DNA of 64,000 nucleotides from QHXQ01 sp045807745 (GTDB lineage Bacteria > Acidobacteriota > Blastocatellia > Pyrinomonadales > Pyrinomonadaceae): the NCBI GenBank assembly GCA_045807745.1, contig JBJMGT010000026.1, forward strand, positions 1 through 64,000, given 5' to 3'. This document shows, one piece after another, positions 34,668-43,283 of the stretch. Position 1 is the stretch's first letter. Every line of letters begins with the position of its first letter. The notes under the pieces were generated by a model that searched no databases, was not told the origin of the DNA, and saw only the letters and a list, made by a program, of their open reading frames with translations. A program made the translations under genes and the position numbers.

Positions 34668-35830
34668 TTGTAGAGCACCGGAATGGTCATCTGGACGCTG
34701 GCGTTCGTGCCGCTCGGGTCGTAGCCGCCGCTGCCGACGACGAGCGTCTCTTGCACGTACTCGGCCTGAAAATCGCCGCCCGAACCGTTCGACACTTTCG
34801 TCCGCAGGAAAAAGAGACCGAAGCGCGAGAAGCGCACGACGCCGCGCCCCGTATCAAACTCGCTCTGCTTGACGAGCGGGATGATGACGAGGCGACGGTA
34901 ATCAACGCCCGCGTGCGCTGGTGCTTGGAAGTGGGCCGGGTCGGCCGCCGTGGCCGCGCTGTAATCGACATAGGAGACGTTCTCTTTGACGTTCTTGTCG
35001 GGCGGGAAGAGCGCCGGGTCGAGCTGGCTGCCGCCGAAGTCGTCGAAGCGCGAGTTGATGCCGGTGCGCACCTTGCCGGCGGTGATGCCCGGCTTGGTGT
35101 CGATGGGATAGACATCGCCCGGCTCTTTGCAGACGTGGACGCCGCCGCCCGTGCCCGTCTCTACGTCCCAGCCGCCAGAGCCATCCACCGCGAGGATGTG
35201 GTAGTTGCCGGGACTGACGTAGTTGCCGGGGTCTGAGCGAATGGTATAGACCTGCCCTGGCGTGAGAATCGTGTCGGCTTCGTCGAGGATGACGGTCAAC
35301 GGAATCCAGTCGCAGAAGGTGTTGATGTTGACGGAGCGCCCGGCCGTGGCCGCCGCCTGCAAGTTGCGCGAGTTGCCGAAGCCGTTCAGGACGGAGGCGA
35401 AGAAGACGTTGACGGGCGCTGGCGGCGTCGTGACTTTGGCGAACCGGATGTTGGTGGGCGAGGCCATCGCGCTCGCCTCATCCATGCCGCTGCCGGAGTC
35501 GAAGTCTGTGAGGTTGACGGCGTAACGCACGTTGGCGGCGGTCAGCGTGAGCGGCGTGTGATTGAACTCGTAATTGTTCATCGCGGCGATGGCGCGCTGG
35601 CGCGCCTTGATGATGCCGCTACTGTGTTGATTCAAACCTGAAGCGGCGGCGAGCGCGGCGGCGTCGGCCGCGTTCTGCAACTCGGTCTTGACCAGATAGA
35701 AGTGGCTGATGTCTACGCACAGCCCCGTGGCGAGGAGAAAGGTGAGCATGCCGAAGGCGCTGATAACGAGCACCGAGCCACGCTCGCGGCGGTGCTTGTC
35801 GGGTGCAGAATTATTGTGTGCTTGCTTCAT
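34664..35830 (-). CDS. tadG: TadG-like protein
   Basis: 388 residues. The N-terminus RRERGSVLVISAFGMLTFLLATGLCVDISHFYLVKTELQNAADAAALAAAS is the TadG-type putative Flp-pilus assembly segment. The remainder is a beta-rich exoplasmic region with no obvious VWA metal site, unlike longer TadG proteins. Minor pilin or assembly factor. It lies after cpaC, separated by a hairpin at 35875-35907. Confidence 0.8.
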   Translation of the reverse strand: MKQAHNNSAPDKHRRERGSVLVISAFGMLTFLLATGLCVDISHFYLVKTELQNAADAAALAAASGLNQHSSGIIKARQRAIAAMNNYEFNHTPLTLTAANVRYAVNLTDFDSGSGMDEASAMASPTNIRFAKVTTPPAPVNVFFASVLNGFGNSRNLQAAATAGRSVNINTFCDWIPLTVILDEADTILTPGQVYTIRSDPGNYVSPGNYHILAVDGSGGWDVETGTGGGVHVCKEPGDVYPIDTKPGITAGKVRTGINSRFDDFGGSQLDPALFPPDKNVKENVSYVDYSAATAADPAHFQAPAHAGVDYRRLVIIPLVKQSEFDTGRGVVRFSRFGLFFLRTKVSNGSGGDFQAEYVQETLVVGSGGYDPSGTNASVQMTIPVLYK

Positions 35831-35874
35831 CGCTCCGATTCTCCTTTCGCGTAGTGAGGCAGTTGAACAATGGG

Positions 35875-35907
35875 CCGTGGCGGCCGGGACAAATCAGACC
35901 GCCACGG
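35875..35907 (-). terminator. Hairpin between cpaC and tadG
   Basis: CCGTGGCGG (35875-35883) and CCGCCACGG (35899-35907) pair perfectly around 15 bases. No U-tract follows on the minus strand, so a partial terminator, processing or stability element is as likely as a true terminator inside the operon. Confidence 0.5.
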
Positions 35908-35920
35908 ATCGAACTAGCAC

Positions 35921-37498
35921 TTACGGCTTCCGCGCGGGCAGCGTGACTGCTGGGATTTGCGCCAGACTCAACAGGGACGAGTGCTGCGGGAGCGGCGCGT
36001 TTGTGCTCGCCGCAGGCCCGCCCTCGGTCTTCACTTCGCCGCCCGTCGCGTCCGTCTTGGGCGCGTCGGTCTTATGCTCTTCCTGCTTGTTCGGCTCGTT
36101 CGCGCTGCTGCCCGACGAGTAACCGCTCGCGCCCTTGATGCCTTCGCCCTTCGGCTCGACACCGAGCGGCGAACCTTTCTTCAACCCATCGATGCCGCGC
36201 ATCGTCGGCAGATCGTCCGGGCTGACCGGCTTCACCAATTGCGCCGTGACGATGAACATCAACTCGGTCTCCTGCTTCTGGAACGACTTCGACTTGAACA
36301 GGTTGCCGAGCACGGGGATGTCCGCGATGACCGGAATCTTCGAGAACGATTGCACCTCTTCGTTGTTCAAGAGACCCGCGAGCGCGAACGATTGCCCATC
36401 ACGCAACTCGATGCCGGTCTTGGCGCGGCGCGTCTTGAGCGCCGGCACGAGGAAGCCGCCGAACTTGACGCCGTTGGCGAAATCAATCGTCGAAACTTCA
36501 GGTTCGAGTTCGAGCCGGATGTGATCTTCGTCAAGAATGGTCGGCTTGAAATTCAGCCGCACGCCATACTCTTTAAAGACCACCGTGACCGTGTTCTTAT
36601 CCGAGCCGGACTGCACAACGGGAATCGGAAACTCGCCGCCCGCGAGGAAGCTCGCCTCTTGCCCGTCCATCGCGATCAGGTTCGGTTCAGCCAACGTGCG
36701 CGAGTTGCCCGTCTGCCGGATCGCGTGCAGCATGGCCGCGACGCCCGCCGGGTTATTTAGAAAGAAGACGTTCAGCGCGGGCGAGACGGCGCTCTCGATC
36801 AAGTGCGTCGGCGTGTTGAAGTCCGACAACGTGCTCGGGCCTGCGCCGCTGTTCGTGTAAGTTGCCGTCCCGTCCTTGCCCGTCATGAACGACGTGGCGT
36901 AGTCGCGCAAGCGATTGTGCGCCACCTCGGCGACGCGTACCTGCAACTGCACCTGCGCCGCGCTCTTCACCGGCGAGCCGAGCATGTTCACGGTCTGAAA
37001 GCCCGCAGCCTTAACGACCTGCTCGGCCTGCGTGGCGACGAGCGGGCTGGCAACGTTGCCTGAGAGTACGACCGAGCCGTTCGCTTGACTGAGCCGGATG
37101 TCGTCCTTTGGAAACAGCGCGTGAATCTGCGAGTCGATCAGAGAGAGGTTGGCGCGCACGAACACATCGAAGACAAGGAACTCGCCTTTGTCCTTCTCCC
37201 ACGCGATGAAGTTGACCTGCCCGAACGCCTTGCCGTTGACGAGCACTTGATCGGGCGCGACGAGCACAGCCTCCGCCACGTCCGGGTTCGAGACCGAGAA
37301 GCGCCCGATGGGCTTGTCGAAATTGATCACGCGCGACTGGCCGACGAGCACGTTGATCGCAATCGACTCCTTCGGCGCGTTCGCGAACGACGCGCGCACC
37401 GAGACTTCCTGCGCCTGCGCGCCTGCGGAGGCCGCGAAGATCATTAACGCGCACGCCAGCAGCGCGACGAACAGAGGGATTAGGCGACGGGTCTGCAT
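35921..37498 (-). CDS. cpaC: Tad secretin CpaC/RcpA
   Basis: 525 residues, AAGGAG before ATG 37498, signal peptide ending SAGAQAQ. N-terminal domain: SRVINFDKPIGRFSVSNPDVAEAVLVAPDQVLVNGKAFGQVNFIAW. A BON-like domain follows (ALFPKDDIRLSQANGSVVLSGNVASP). The secretin domain shows GNSRTLAEPNLIAMDGQEASFLAGGEFPIPV and ELRDGQSFALAGLLNNEEVQSFSKIPVIADIPVLGNLFKS. It forms the outer-membrane channel of the Flp pilus. An Ala/Pro/Lys-rich tail of about 80 residues is probably disordered. Confidence 0.95.
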   Translation of the reverse strand: MQTRRLIPLFVALLACALMIFAASAGAQAQEVSVRASFANAPKESIAINVLVGQSRVINFDKPIGRFSVSNPDVAEAVLVAPDQVLVNGKAFGQVNFIAWEKDKGEFLVFDVFVRANLSLIDSQIHALFPKDDIRLSQANGSVVLSGNVASPLVATQAEQVVKAAGFQTVNMLGSPVKSAAQVQLQVRVAEVAHNRLRDYATSFMTGKDGTATYTNSGAGPSTLSDFNTPTHLIESAVSPALNVFFLNNPAGVAAMLHAIRQTGNSRTLAEPNLIAMDGQEASFLAGGEFPIPVVQSGSDKNTVTVVFKEYGVRLNFKPTILDEDHIRLELEPEVSTIDFANGVKFGGFLVPALKTRRAKTGIELRDGQSFALAGLLNNEEVQSFSKIPVIADIPVLGNLFKSKSFQKQETELMFIVTAQLVKPVSPDDLPTMRGIDGLKKGSPLGVEPKGEGIKGASGYSSGSSANEPNKQEEHKTDAPKTDATGGEVKTEGGPAASTNAPLPQHSSLLSLAQIPAVTLPARKP

Positions 37499-37511
37499 GA
37501 TGTTCTCCTTC

Positions 37512-37619
37512 TACCAGTAAGCGGTGAGCAATAAACAGTAAGCAGTTTTGTTGTGCAGTGAGCAGTGAGCAGTGAGCAGTCGCTTTGTGATTGCTGCTCA
37601 CTCTGCTCACTGCTCACTC
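37512..37619. repeat. Heptamer dyad repeat, word CAGTGAG
   Basis: CAGTGAG is repeated three times in register from about 37555 to 37575, with degenerate copies (CGGTGAG, CAGTAAG) before it, and the complement CTCACTCTGCTCACTGCTCACT ends at 37618. The cpaB stop codon (37614-37616) is the TGA inside the first word of the minus strand. Confidence 0.88.
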
Positions 37620-38528
37620 CGGAAAATCGACGCTGCGTTTCTTCGCACCTTCGATGACTTCGACCGAGGCGCGCGGCGGCGCGGGCGCGGCCGGTGGCGG
37701 CGCGGGTTTGCTCTCTTCGCGCACCGGGGCGAAGTGTTGCGCGCGGCGCACGGCGACGGGCGCGGGCTGCTTGGGCTGCTCGCTCTTCATCGAGCCGGGG
37801 TCGGGGACGGGCGCGGCGTGCTCGCCGCCGAGGAGCGTGCGTTTATCGACGCCCTGCGTCTGCTCGTCGTCCTGATCGACGCCGTTGCGCATGACGAGTT
37901 GGAGTTTGCCTTCGCTCGCGGCCAGCGCGAGCTTCTCGGCCTGATCGGGCGTGACTTGCAGTGTGACCGCTTTGACGCTTTCAGCTTCGCGGTCGTTCTT
38001 CGGGCGGTCGATGTTCTGCCCGTTGGCGAGCACCTTGATGTTCTGCAAGACGATCTTCGAGATCGGGTTCTGCTGCTGCTCGGTCGGATTGATGACCACA
38101 ACTATATCCACGAGCGCGCCCGGCATGATGAAGCCGGAGATGCCCACCACATCGTCCACCTTAACGGTCATCGCGCGATAGCCTTCGGGGATGACGGCGG
38201 AGAGACCGCCCGCCGAGCCTTCGGGCGCGAGCTTGTAATCCGTCAGCGGCTCGCGCATTGCGATCTGCACGACGGCGACCCGGCCGACCAACTTGTCCGG
38301 CGACTCGAACACACCGTTCGGCAGCGCATTCGTGGGGTACTGCACGGTCTCAAGCTGCTCGGCGATCACCTTCGTGCCGGCGGGAATGTCCACCTTGGCG
38401 ACGACGACGTTGTTGAGATTGCGCGTCAGGGCCTGCGCGCTCGACAAGTAGCGGCTGACGGACACGGCCGCCACCAGACCGAAGACGACCGCCCCGGCCA
38501 GCACGAACATGAGACGTTTGTTTCGCAT
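37614..38528 (-). CDS. cpaB: Flp pilus assembly protein CpaB/RcpC
   Basis: 304 residues from ATG 38528, with GGAGAG upstream; ATG 38546 is an alternative. Signal/anchor helix MFVLAGAVVFGLVAAVSV. SAF domain: VVVAKVDIPAGTKVIAEQLETVQYPTNALPNGVF. The RcpC/CpaB body follows with MTVKVDDVVGISGFIMPGALVDIVV. CpaB is periplasmic and assists the secretin, with a peptidoglycan-interacting SAF domain. The last 80 residues are Pro/Ala-rich. Confidence 0.92.
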   Translation of the reverse strand: MRNKRLMFVLAGAVVFGLVAAVSVSRYLSSAQALTRNLNNVVVAKVDIPAGTKVIAEQLETVQYPTNALPNGVFESPDKLVGRVAVVQIAMREPLTDYKLAPEGSAGGLSAVIPEGYRAMTVKVDDVVGISGFIMPGALVDIVVVINPTEQQQNPISKIVLQNIKVLANGQNIDRPKNDREAESVKAVTLQVTPDQAEKLALAASEGKLQLVMRNGVDQDDEQTQGVDKRTLLGGEHAAPVPDPGSMKSEQPKQPAPVAVRRAQHFAPVREESKPAPPPAAPAPPRASVEVIEGAKKRSVDFPE

Positions 38529-38546
38529 GGTGTTCACTCTCTCCAT

Positions 38547-38650
38547 TTCGGATTGCGGACTGCGGACTGCGGATTGCGGATTAACAAAAACTTCCGGCGC
38601 ATAGTTGAATTCGGATAATCCGCGATCCGAAATCCGCCGCTCCGCAATCG
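38547..38650. repeat. Heptamer dyad repeat, word GCGGANT
   Basis: GCGGACT, GCGGACT, GCGGATT, GCGGATT follow in strict 7-base register within 38548-38582. The complementary words AATCCGCGATCCGAAATCC and CCGCTCCGCAATC run from about 38617 to 38650. It starts 5 bases after the cpaA stop and touches the possible upstream cpaB start. Confidence 0.88.
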
Positions 38651-38654
38651 GTGC

Positions 38655-39182
38655 TCACGTGCGGAAGATCATTAGCGAGATCAGGCTGCCAAAAGTGATC
38701 GCGACGCCGTAGGGGATCGTGTGCCGCCGCTCCTGCGGGACGGCGAAGCGCGGCATCTCCCAGCCGGGCAAGAGGCCCATTAAAATTTGGGCGACGCGCA
38801 GCAGCGTCGTCCGCACCAGCCCCGCGCGCACCATCGTGTAGACGCCGAGCACACCGCCTGTCAGCACGACGACCAGAAAGGTCGGCAGTACGAGCGAGAC
38901 ACCTAGAACAGCGCCTATGGCTGCGAACAGCTTCACGTCGCCCGCGCCCATCGCGCCAAAGACGTGCAACACGAGCATTAACGCGAACGCGAGCGCGCAG
39001 CCTTCGAGGCTGCTGATGAGGCCGGTGCGCCCGTAAGCGATGGTGTTGATGACGAGACCGCCGACGAGCGCGGCCAAAACGAATGGGTTTGGAATACGGC
39101 GATAACGCGCATCGTAATAGGTGATCACGACCGCGAGCGGAATCAAGAGCGTGCTATGAATGATGGCGTATGAACCCGACAT
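38655..39182 (-). CDS. cpaA: Prepilin peptidase TadV/CpaA
   Basis: 175 residues with about six hydrophobic helices. The aspartic peptidase motifs are DARYRRIPNP near residue 25 and GAMGAGDVKLFAAIGAVLG (GxGD) near residue 85. It has the short form without the methylase domain, as usual for Tad. It processes Flp pilins and TadE/F pseudopilins. It lies directly after the three pilin genes. Confidence 0.93.
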   Translation of the reverse strand: MSGSYAIIHSTLLIPLAVVITYYDARYRRIPNPFVLAALVGGLVINTIAYGRTGLISSLEGCALAFALMLVLHVFGAMGAGDVKLFAAIGAVLGVSLVLPTFLVVVLTGGVLGVYTMVRAGLVRTTLLRVAQILMGLLPGWEMPRFAVPQERRHTIPYGVAITFGSLISLMIFRT

Positions 39183-39300
39183 GACTTGTTAACTCTGCTG
39201 TGAACTTTGCGCTTTCGCGTCGGCCGAGACGGCGGGCGCGCTCACCTGCTTTGGCCTTATGGGCTGTTGGCGATGATGAGCGCGCCGCTACCGCGTCGGG

Positions 39301-39462
39301 TCAGGGGGTGTTGATGCTCGAAGCCAGATTGGTGATCTTCAAGCCGATGTTCGTGCCGAGCGTAGTGAAGGCGGTGATGACCGCCAGAGCTATCAGGGCT
39401 GCGGCGACGGCGTACTCGGAGAGTTCCAAACCTGTTTCGTCTTGCAGGAAGCGCTTAAGCAT
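39301..39462 (-). CDS. flp: Flp-family pilin, copy 1
   Basis: 53 residues from ATG 39462: MLKRFLQDETGLELSEYAVA, then a hydrophobic helix AALIALAVITAFTTLG, then TNIGLKITNLASSINTP. This is the Flp pattern of a short basic leader, a Gly cleavage site (TG before LELSEY), the obligatory Glu and a Tyr in the helix start. GGAGAG lies before the start codon. The sequence diverges most from its neighbours in the last ten residues. Confidence 0.9.
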   Translation of the reverse strand: MLKRFLQDETGLELSEYAVAAALIALAVITAFTTLGTNIGLKITNLASSINTP

Positions 39463-39486
39463 CTCGTCTCTCCTCTAGCTGTGACC

Positions 39487-39651
39487 TTACGGCGTGGTCG
39501 AAATCTTGGTCGCGAGATTGGTGATCTTCGTACCGATGTTCGTGCCGAGGGTCGTGAAGGCGGTGATGACGGCGAGGGCTATGAGCGCGGCTGCCACCGC
39601 GTACTCGGAGAGTTCCAACCCGCTCTCATCGTGCCAGAATTGTTTGATCAT
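39487..39651 (-). CDS. flp: Flp-family pilin, copy 2
   Basis: 54 residues from ATG 39651: MIKQFWHDESGLELSEYAVA, AALIALAVITAFTTLG, TNIGTKITNLATKISTTP. The mature helix is identical to copy 1 over about 30 residues, while leader and tail differ. 24 bases separate it from copy 1. Confidence 0.9.
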   Translation of the reverse strand: MIKQFWHDESGLELSEYAVAAALIALAVITAFTTLGTNIGTKITNLATKISTTP

Positions 39652-39708
39652 GGTCGTTGCTCCTTCGTCTAAAAGTTGGCAGGCTTACAGAGTCGGACTG
39701 GTCGGTTA

Positions 39709-39867
39709 TTACGGGCCGACCTTGCCGGCCAAGTTGTTGATCTTGGAGCCGATGTTCGTGCCGAGGGTGGTGAACGCCGTGATGACGGCGAGGGCGACCA
39801 GCGCTGCGGCGACGGCGTACTCGGACAGTTCCAGACCGGTCTCGTCGCGGAAGAATCTTTTAATCAT
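39709..39867 (-). CDS. flp: Flp-family pilin, copy 3
   Basis: 52 residues from ATG 39867, with GGAG upstream: MIKRFFRDETGLELSEYAVA, AALVALAVITAFTTLG, TNIGSKINNLAGKVGP. It is the first pilin gene in the transcript and ends in tandem stops (TAA TAA). It is probably the best-translated copy. The three copies look like recent tandem duplications with variable ends. Confidence 0.9.
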   Translation of the reverse strand: MIKRFFRDETGLELSEYAVAAALVALAVITAFTTLGTNIGSKINNLAGKVGP

Positions 39868-39909
39868 TGTCGTTTGCTCCTTCGTGCAGAAAGTTGAGTG
39901 TCGTTGGTT

Positions 39910-40164
39910 TTAGTAACTGAAGTGCTTGAGGACTGTGCGCCGCCCCGTGAACGTGTGTGCGTGCTGCGAGCTGAGCCGCAGATGCGCACTGCGCACGGCG
40001 CTGACCAGCGTGCCGCCGATTGCCAGCGCAACCAGCAACCCGCCGCGCGCGCCGCCCGTGACGGCGACGGCCCGCGTGCCGACCACGAGCGCGAGGCCGA
40101 CGAACGGCACAACGAGCAGTAGCGCGGCTAAGGCCAAGAGCGTTTTCTTGAGCGCGTCTTTCAT
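39910..40164 (-). CDS. Small membrane protein at the head of the Tad locus
   Basis: 84 residues from ATG 40164: MKDALKKTLLALAALLLVVPFVGLALVVG, then a second hydrophobic helix (GGLLVALAIGGTLVSAV) and a basic, His-rich tail. No family recognised. It is 42 bases upstream of the first pilin gene and may be the first gene of the operon. A longer frame to 40287 lacks hydrophobic or conserved character. Confidence 0.55.
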   Translation of the reverse strand: MKDALKKTLLALAALLLVVPFVGLALVVGTRAVAVTGGARGGLLVALAIGGTLVSAVRSAHLRLSSQHAHTFTGRRTVLKHFSY

Positions 40165-40238
40165 CTTGTCAAGCTTCCCTTCCGCCCTTCGCGCCGACAG
40201 TTGCCACACCAGCGACGGCGACGGACGCCAATCCCTAT

Positions 40239-40254
40239 GACAAGGCGCGTGCCA
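40239..40254 (-). promoter_or_regulatory. Possible sigma-54 promoter of the Tad locus
   Basis: On the minus strand TGGCACG-CGCC-TTGTC. The -24 element is perfect, but the -12 element has GT where GC is expected. It lies 75 bases upstream of ATG 40164. Plausible given two sigma-54 activators in the window, yet the -12 mismatch keeps it uncertain. Confidence 0.35.
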
Positions 40255-40616
40255 CAACCTGTGAAGTGAAGAAATGCCAGCAAACATGCGTCAACGCACA
40301 CAGACCACGACTGCACCTTGTCAACCGGCGGCGACAAAGCAGCGCGTTGCTCATGCGGCATAATGATTCGCATTACGCGTTGAAATTGAATGTGGAGAGC
40401 GAGTTAGCACATTGTCGCTTGCGGTTGACAACCGGCTGGCGTGGTTTACCCTTCGGCGACGTGCGGCGACCGAAGAAATTTCGGCGCTATCGGCTCGCAG
40501 TTAAGTTCTGTGTTGAGGGCGGATGAAGATAGACGTAGAATGTGTTGTATACACGCGCCGGCAAGTGAGCGGTGAGCGTAGTGCCAACCTCACATCGTCC
40601 GTTGAGGAGAAACGAT
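40255..40616. other. Intergenic region between Tad locus and Uma2 gene
   Basis: About 360 bases between divergently read units. It must hold the start region of the Uma2 gene; GAGGAGA at 40604-40610 is a good Shine-Dalgarno for it. No promoter pair, terminator or repeat is convincing. An AT-richer patch at 40360-40400 (including GATTCGCATTACGCGTTGAAATTGAATG) is unexplained. Confidence 0.45.
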
Positions 40617-41198
40617 ATGTCACGACCGGGTGCGTTCCCGATATTCACGCCGGCAGAGTATTTATCCTTTGAACGGTTTTCCGAAGCCCGCCACGAATAT
40701 TTGGCCGGCTCCGTGCACGCGATGGCTGGCGAAAGCCTAGAGCACGGCACTATCTGTTTTAATCTCGCTGTTACGGTTGGCGAGCAGATCAAGAACACGC
40801 CTTGTCGCGGCTTCTCGCCCAACATGAAAGTTAGAGCGAGTGAGAAAGGTCTTTACGCCTACCCCGATTTGATGGTCGTCTGCGGCGAACCGCTCTTTCA
40901 CGATGAGCACGGCGACGTGCTCACGAACCCGACGGTTATCTTCGAGGTCTTATCGCGTTCGACTGAGGCTTATGATCGCGGCGAGAAGTTTCTCCGCTAC
41001 ACCACACAGATCGATACCCTGCAAGATTACGTGTTGGTCGCGCAGACCGTACCCCACGTCGAGCACTTCTCACGTCAACCGGATGGCACGTGGACACAAA
41101 TCGAGATCAATGGTCTGCCTGAAGTACTCTCGCTGCCATCAATCAACTGCCGGGTTGCGCTCGCCGACGTGTACAGCCGGATCAGTTTTCCGGCTTAG
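40617..41198 (+). CDS. Uma2-family (DUF820) PD-(D/E)XK nuclease-like protein
   Basis: 193 residues from ATG 40617, 6 bases after GAGGAGA. Typical Uma2 order: FTPAEYLSFERFSEARHEYLAGSVHAMAG, then AYPDLMVVCGEPLF (catalytic PD-like Asp), then PTVIFEVLSRSTEAYDRGEKFLRYTTQIDTLQDYVLVAQ (Glu of FEVLS). The fold is restriction-endonuclease-like; function in cells is unclear, with many paralogues in cyanobacteria and Acidobacteria. Its stop codon overlaps that of the convergent gene (TTAG). Confidence 0.88.
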   Translation: MSRPGAFPIFTPAEYLSFERFSEARHEYLAGSVHAMAGESLEHGTICFNLAVTVGEQIKNTPCRGFSPNMKVRASEKGLYAYPDLMVVCGEPLFHDEHGDVLTNPTVIFEVLSRSTEAYDRGEKFLRYTTQIDTLQDYVLVAQTVPHVEHFSRQPDGTWTQIEINGLPEVLSLPSINCRVALADVYSRISFPA

Positions 41199-42760
41199 TT
41201 CTGACTAAAAATAATCGCCTGCTTGTCTTCGTAGACCTTCGTCCAGCCCGGCTCTTGTTTAAGCAGGCTGGCGAGCGGCGAGCGGGGATTGATCATGACG
41301 GTGCGGACGCCATAGCGTTCGAGCGGCGCGCGCCATTCCGGCTCGCCGCCTTCGGTCTTTAAGTAATCTTCAATGAAGCGGTCGCCGTACACGTCCGCGC
41401 GCCCATCGATGAAGACGCGCTGCGCAGGGTAAAGCTGCCAGATGAGATAGCCGCCCCAGCCATACCCGTTGAAGATGGGGCCGGTAGTCGGATGCGCGCG
41501 CAGGTACGCGACGGCCGCTGCCGGATACTTCTCCGCTTCGACCGTTGCTTGGCGCGCGACCACGCGCTGCACGTTCACGGCATACAACCCAAGCGGGATG
41601 CAGACGAGCAGCGCAACGTTGAGCGCATAGCCCCACGCCGACCGAACGCTCTTGGCATGTTTCTCCGGCGCGATCAACTTACGCCCCCACGCGCAACTCG
41701 TCGCAAACGCCCAAGCGTGCTCCGCCAAGATCGGCATGGCAACCAGCGCGCAGAACGGAATGTTGCGCCAAGCCCGCAAGGCCGCATAAGTGGAGACGCA
41801 GAGCAGCAACAACTCGCTCCAACGAACTTTCTTCGGCGAGAGCGCGACGAGCGCGTAGGTGGCGATGAGCAGCAGCGCGAACGGCTGCGCGATGAACAGA
41901 TGAAAGTCCGGCGAGCGCCACTCGTCTATGTAGGCGTGCATCGCGTGCGAGTTGAGCGTCTCAAGCGGATAGGTGAACAGTCGCACCCCGTTGGGATTAA
42001 GCGGTACGACCAACGCACAGGCGACGAACACGAAACAGAGCGGGCGCACGCGCTGCCAAAGTGTTCGCCATGTTGTACCTTGCGCCAACTCGTCCAGCGC
42101 GACGCCGACGATACTCAACGGGATGAGCACAAGCCCCAACGCAAAGCCGCCGTGCATGTTCGCCCACAAGAGCATCAACGGCACAAGCCACACGAGACCG
42201 CGTCTGCGTCCGCTGCGTGTGTAAGCGTCGAGCACGGCGAGGAACACGCTCGTCAGTAGAAACGAGACCATCTGCGGGCGCACGCCCCACGTCGGCGCAG
42301 TCGCCAGCGCGCCTAAGACCACTGCGAGACCGGCCGCAAACGGATGTAGGGCGCGCTCCATACAACGCCGGTATGCGAAGAAGAACGCGCCGGTCATGAC
42401 GAGCGAAAAGAGCACGACCAGTCCGCCCCAACCCGCAAGGCGATAGGCAAATGCCATGATCACTTCAACCAGCCACTCGTGCGTCACCCACTCCCAACCG
42501 GCCGCCGTGTAAGAGAAAATGTCCGCGTGCGGGATCACGCGCAGCGCCAAGATGTACTGCCCCGTGCGTAAGTGCCACCAGAAATCCGGGTCTGTGATCT
42601 GCTCCACTGTCATCGTGCCAATCACAGCGAGCAGCACGAAGCCGAGCAGTTTGTGCGCGCTCAAACGCACGCCGCGCACTTTGGCCGCCACGCTTGTTGG
42701 CGCGGGTGTAAAGGAAGCAGTGGTAACGTCAGCAAACTCTTCCATCGCTCCATCCTTCAT
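41195..42760 (-). CDS. Polytopic membrane protein, GT-C glycosyltransferase-like
   Basis: 521 residues with about 10-11 hydrophobic helices. An early acidic loop, QITDPDFWWHLRTGQYIL near residue 57, and HADIFSYTAAGWEWVTHEWLVEV resemble the catalytic first-loop region of GT-C enzymes, which use polyprenyl-phosphate sugars. The C-terminal soluble part contains AVAYLRAHPTTGPIFNGYGWGGYLIWQLYPAQRVFIDGRADVYG, a motif seen in a family of bacterial membrane proteins of unknown role. Glycosyl transfer is inference. It follows the M50 protease gene by 23 bases. Confidence 0.65.
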   Translation of the reverse strand: MKDGAMEEFADVTTASFTPAPTSVAAKVRGVRLSAHKLLGFVLLAVIGTMTVEQITDPDFWWHLRTGQYILALRVIPHADIFSYTAAGWEWVTHEWLVEVIMAFAYRLAGWGGLVVLFSLVMTGAFFFAYRRCMERALHPFAAGLAVVLGALATAPTWGVRPQMVSFLLTSVFLAVLDAYTRSGRRRGLVWLVPLMLLWANMHGGFALGLVLIPLSIVGVALDELAQGTTWRTLWQRVRPLCFVFVACALVVPLNPNGVRLFTYPLETLNSHAMHAYIDEWRSPDFHLFIAQPFALLLIATYALVALSPKKVRWSELLLLCVSTYAALRAWRNIPFCALVAMPILAEHAWAFATSCAWGRKLIAPEKHAKSVRSAWGYALNVALLVCIPLGLYAVNVQRVVARQATVEAEKYPAAAVAYLRAHPTTGPIFNGYGWGGYLIWQLYPAQRVFIDGRADVYGDRFIEDYLKTEGGEPEWRAPLERYGVRTVMINPRSPLASLLKQEPGWTKVYEDKQAIIFSQN

Positions 42761-42783
42761 TGCAGGCGGTTACACCGGTGCAC

Positions 42784-43281
42784 TTACATGAAGCGCCACA
42801 CTTGCGTCGCGACGAGTGCGAGACTTAGCCCGCCGCCCGCCAGTGTGAACGTCCATTCGACAAACGGACTGCGGCGGCGCAGCAGCCCGCGCACCAACAC
42901 CATGCCGCACTTCCAACCGTCCTGTTGATAGAGCGGTAGCAGGTTCGTCGCCGCCAATAACAGATTCATCGCACCGAAGATGGTCTCGCCCGCGATGGCC
43001 GCCGCGCACAGATTGACGATGATGCCGGCTATGAGCACTAGCACTTGCTGGCTCAAGGGTCGGGTCTGCAACGTGCGCATGTCGAGCCGCACGTAAGCGC
43101 CTAGGGGCAGCGCGTGCAGTTTGAACTCAACACCCTGCCAGCGCATGCCAAAGAGGCGCGGCCCCCAGCCAACGCCCAACTCGTGCGCCGGCACTTGGCA
43201 GGCCCGCGCCGCGAGCAGATGCCCCAACTCATGGAGCAGCATGGCGCAGGCTAAGTAGCAGACGGAGGCGAGGAGCATCAT
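42784..43281 (-). CDS. Minimal M50-family (site-2 protease) intramembrane metallopeptidase
   Basis: 165 residues. Zinc motif HELGH at residues 17-21 in the first helix, and the second metal motif NLLPLYQQDGWK near residue 112 in place of NPxPxxxxDG. No PDZ, CBS or extra domains, so about half the size of RseP. Four hydrophobic segments. Site-2 proteases cut within the membrane, often releasing regulators. It is 2 bases after the sigma-54 activator stop, suggesting a functional or at least transcriptional link. Confidence 0.82.
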   Translation of the reverse strand: MMLLASVCYLACAMLLHELGHLLAARACQVPAHELGVGWGPRLFGMRWQGVEFKLHALPLGAYVRLDMRTLQTRPLSQQVLVLIAGIIVNLCAAAIAGETIFGAMNLLLAATNLLPLYQQDGWKCGMVLVRGLLRRRSPFVEWTFTLAGGGLSLALVATQVWRFM

Positions 43282-43283
43282 CT

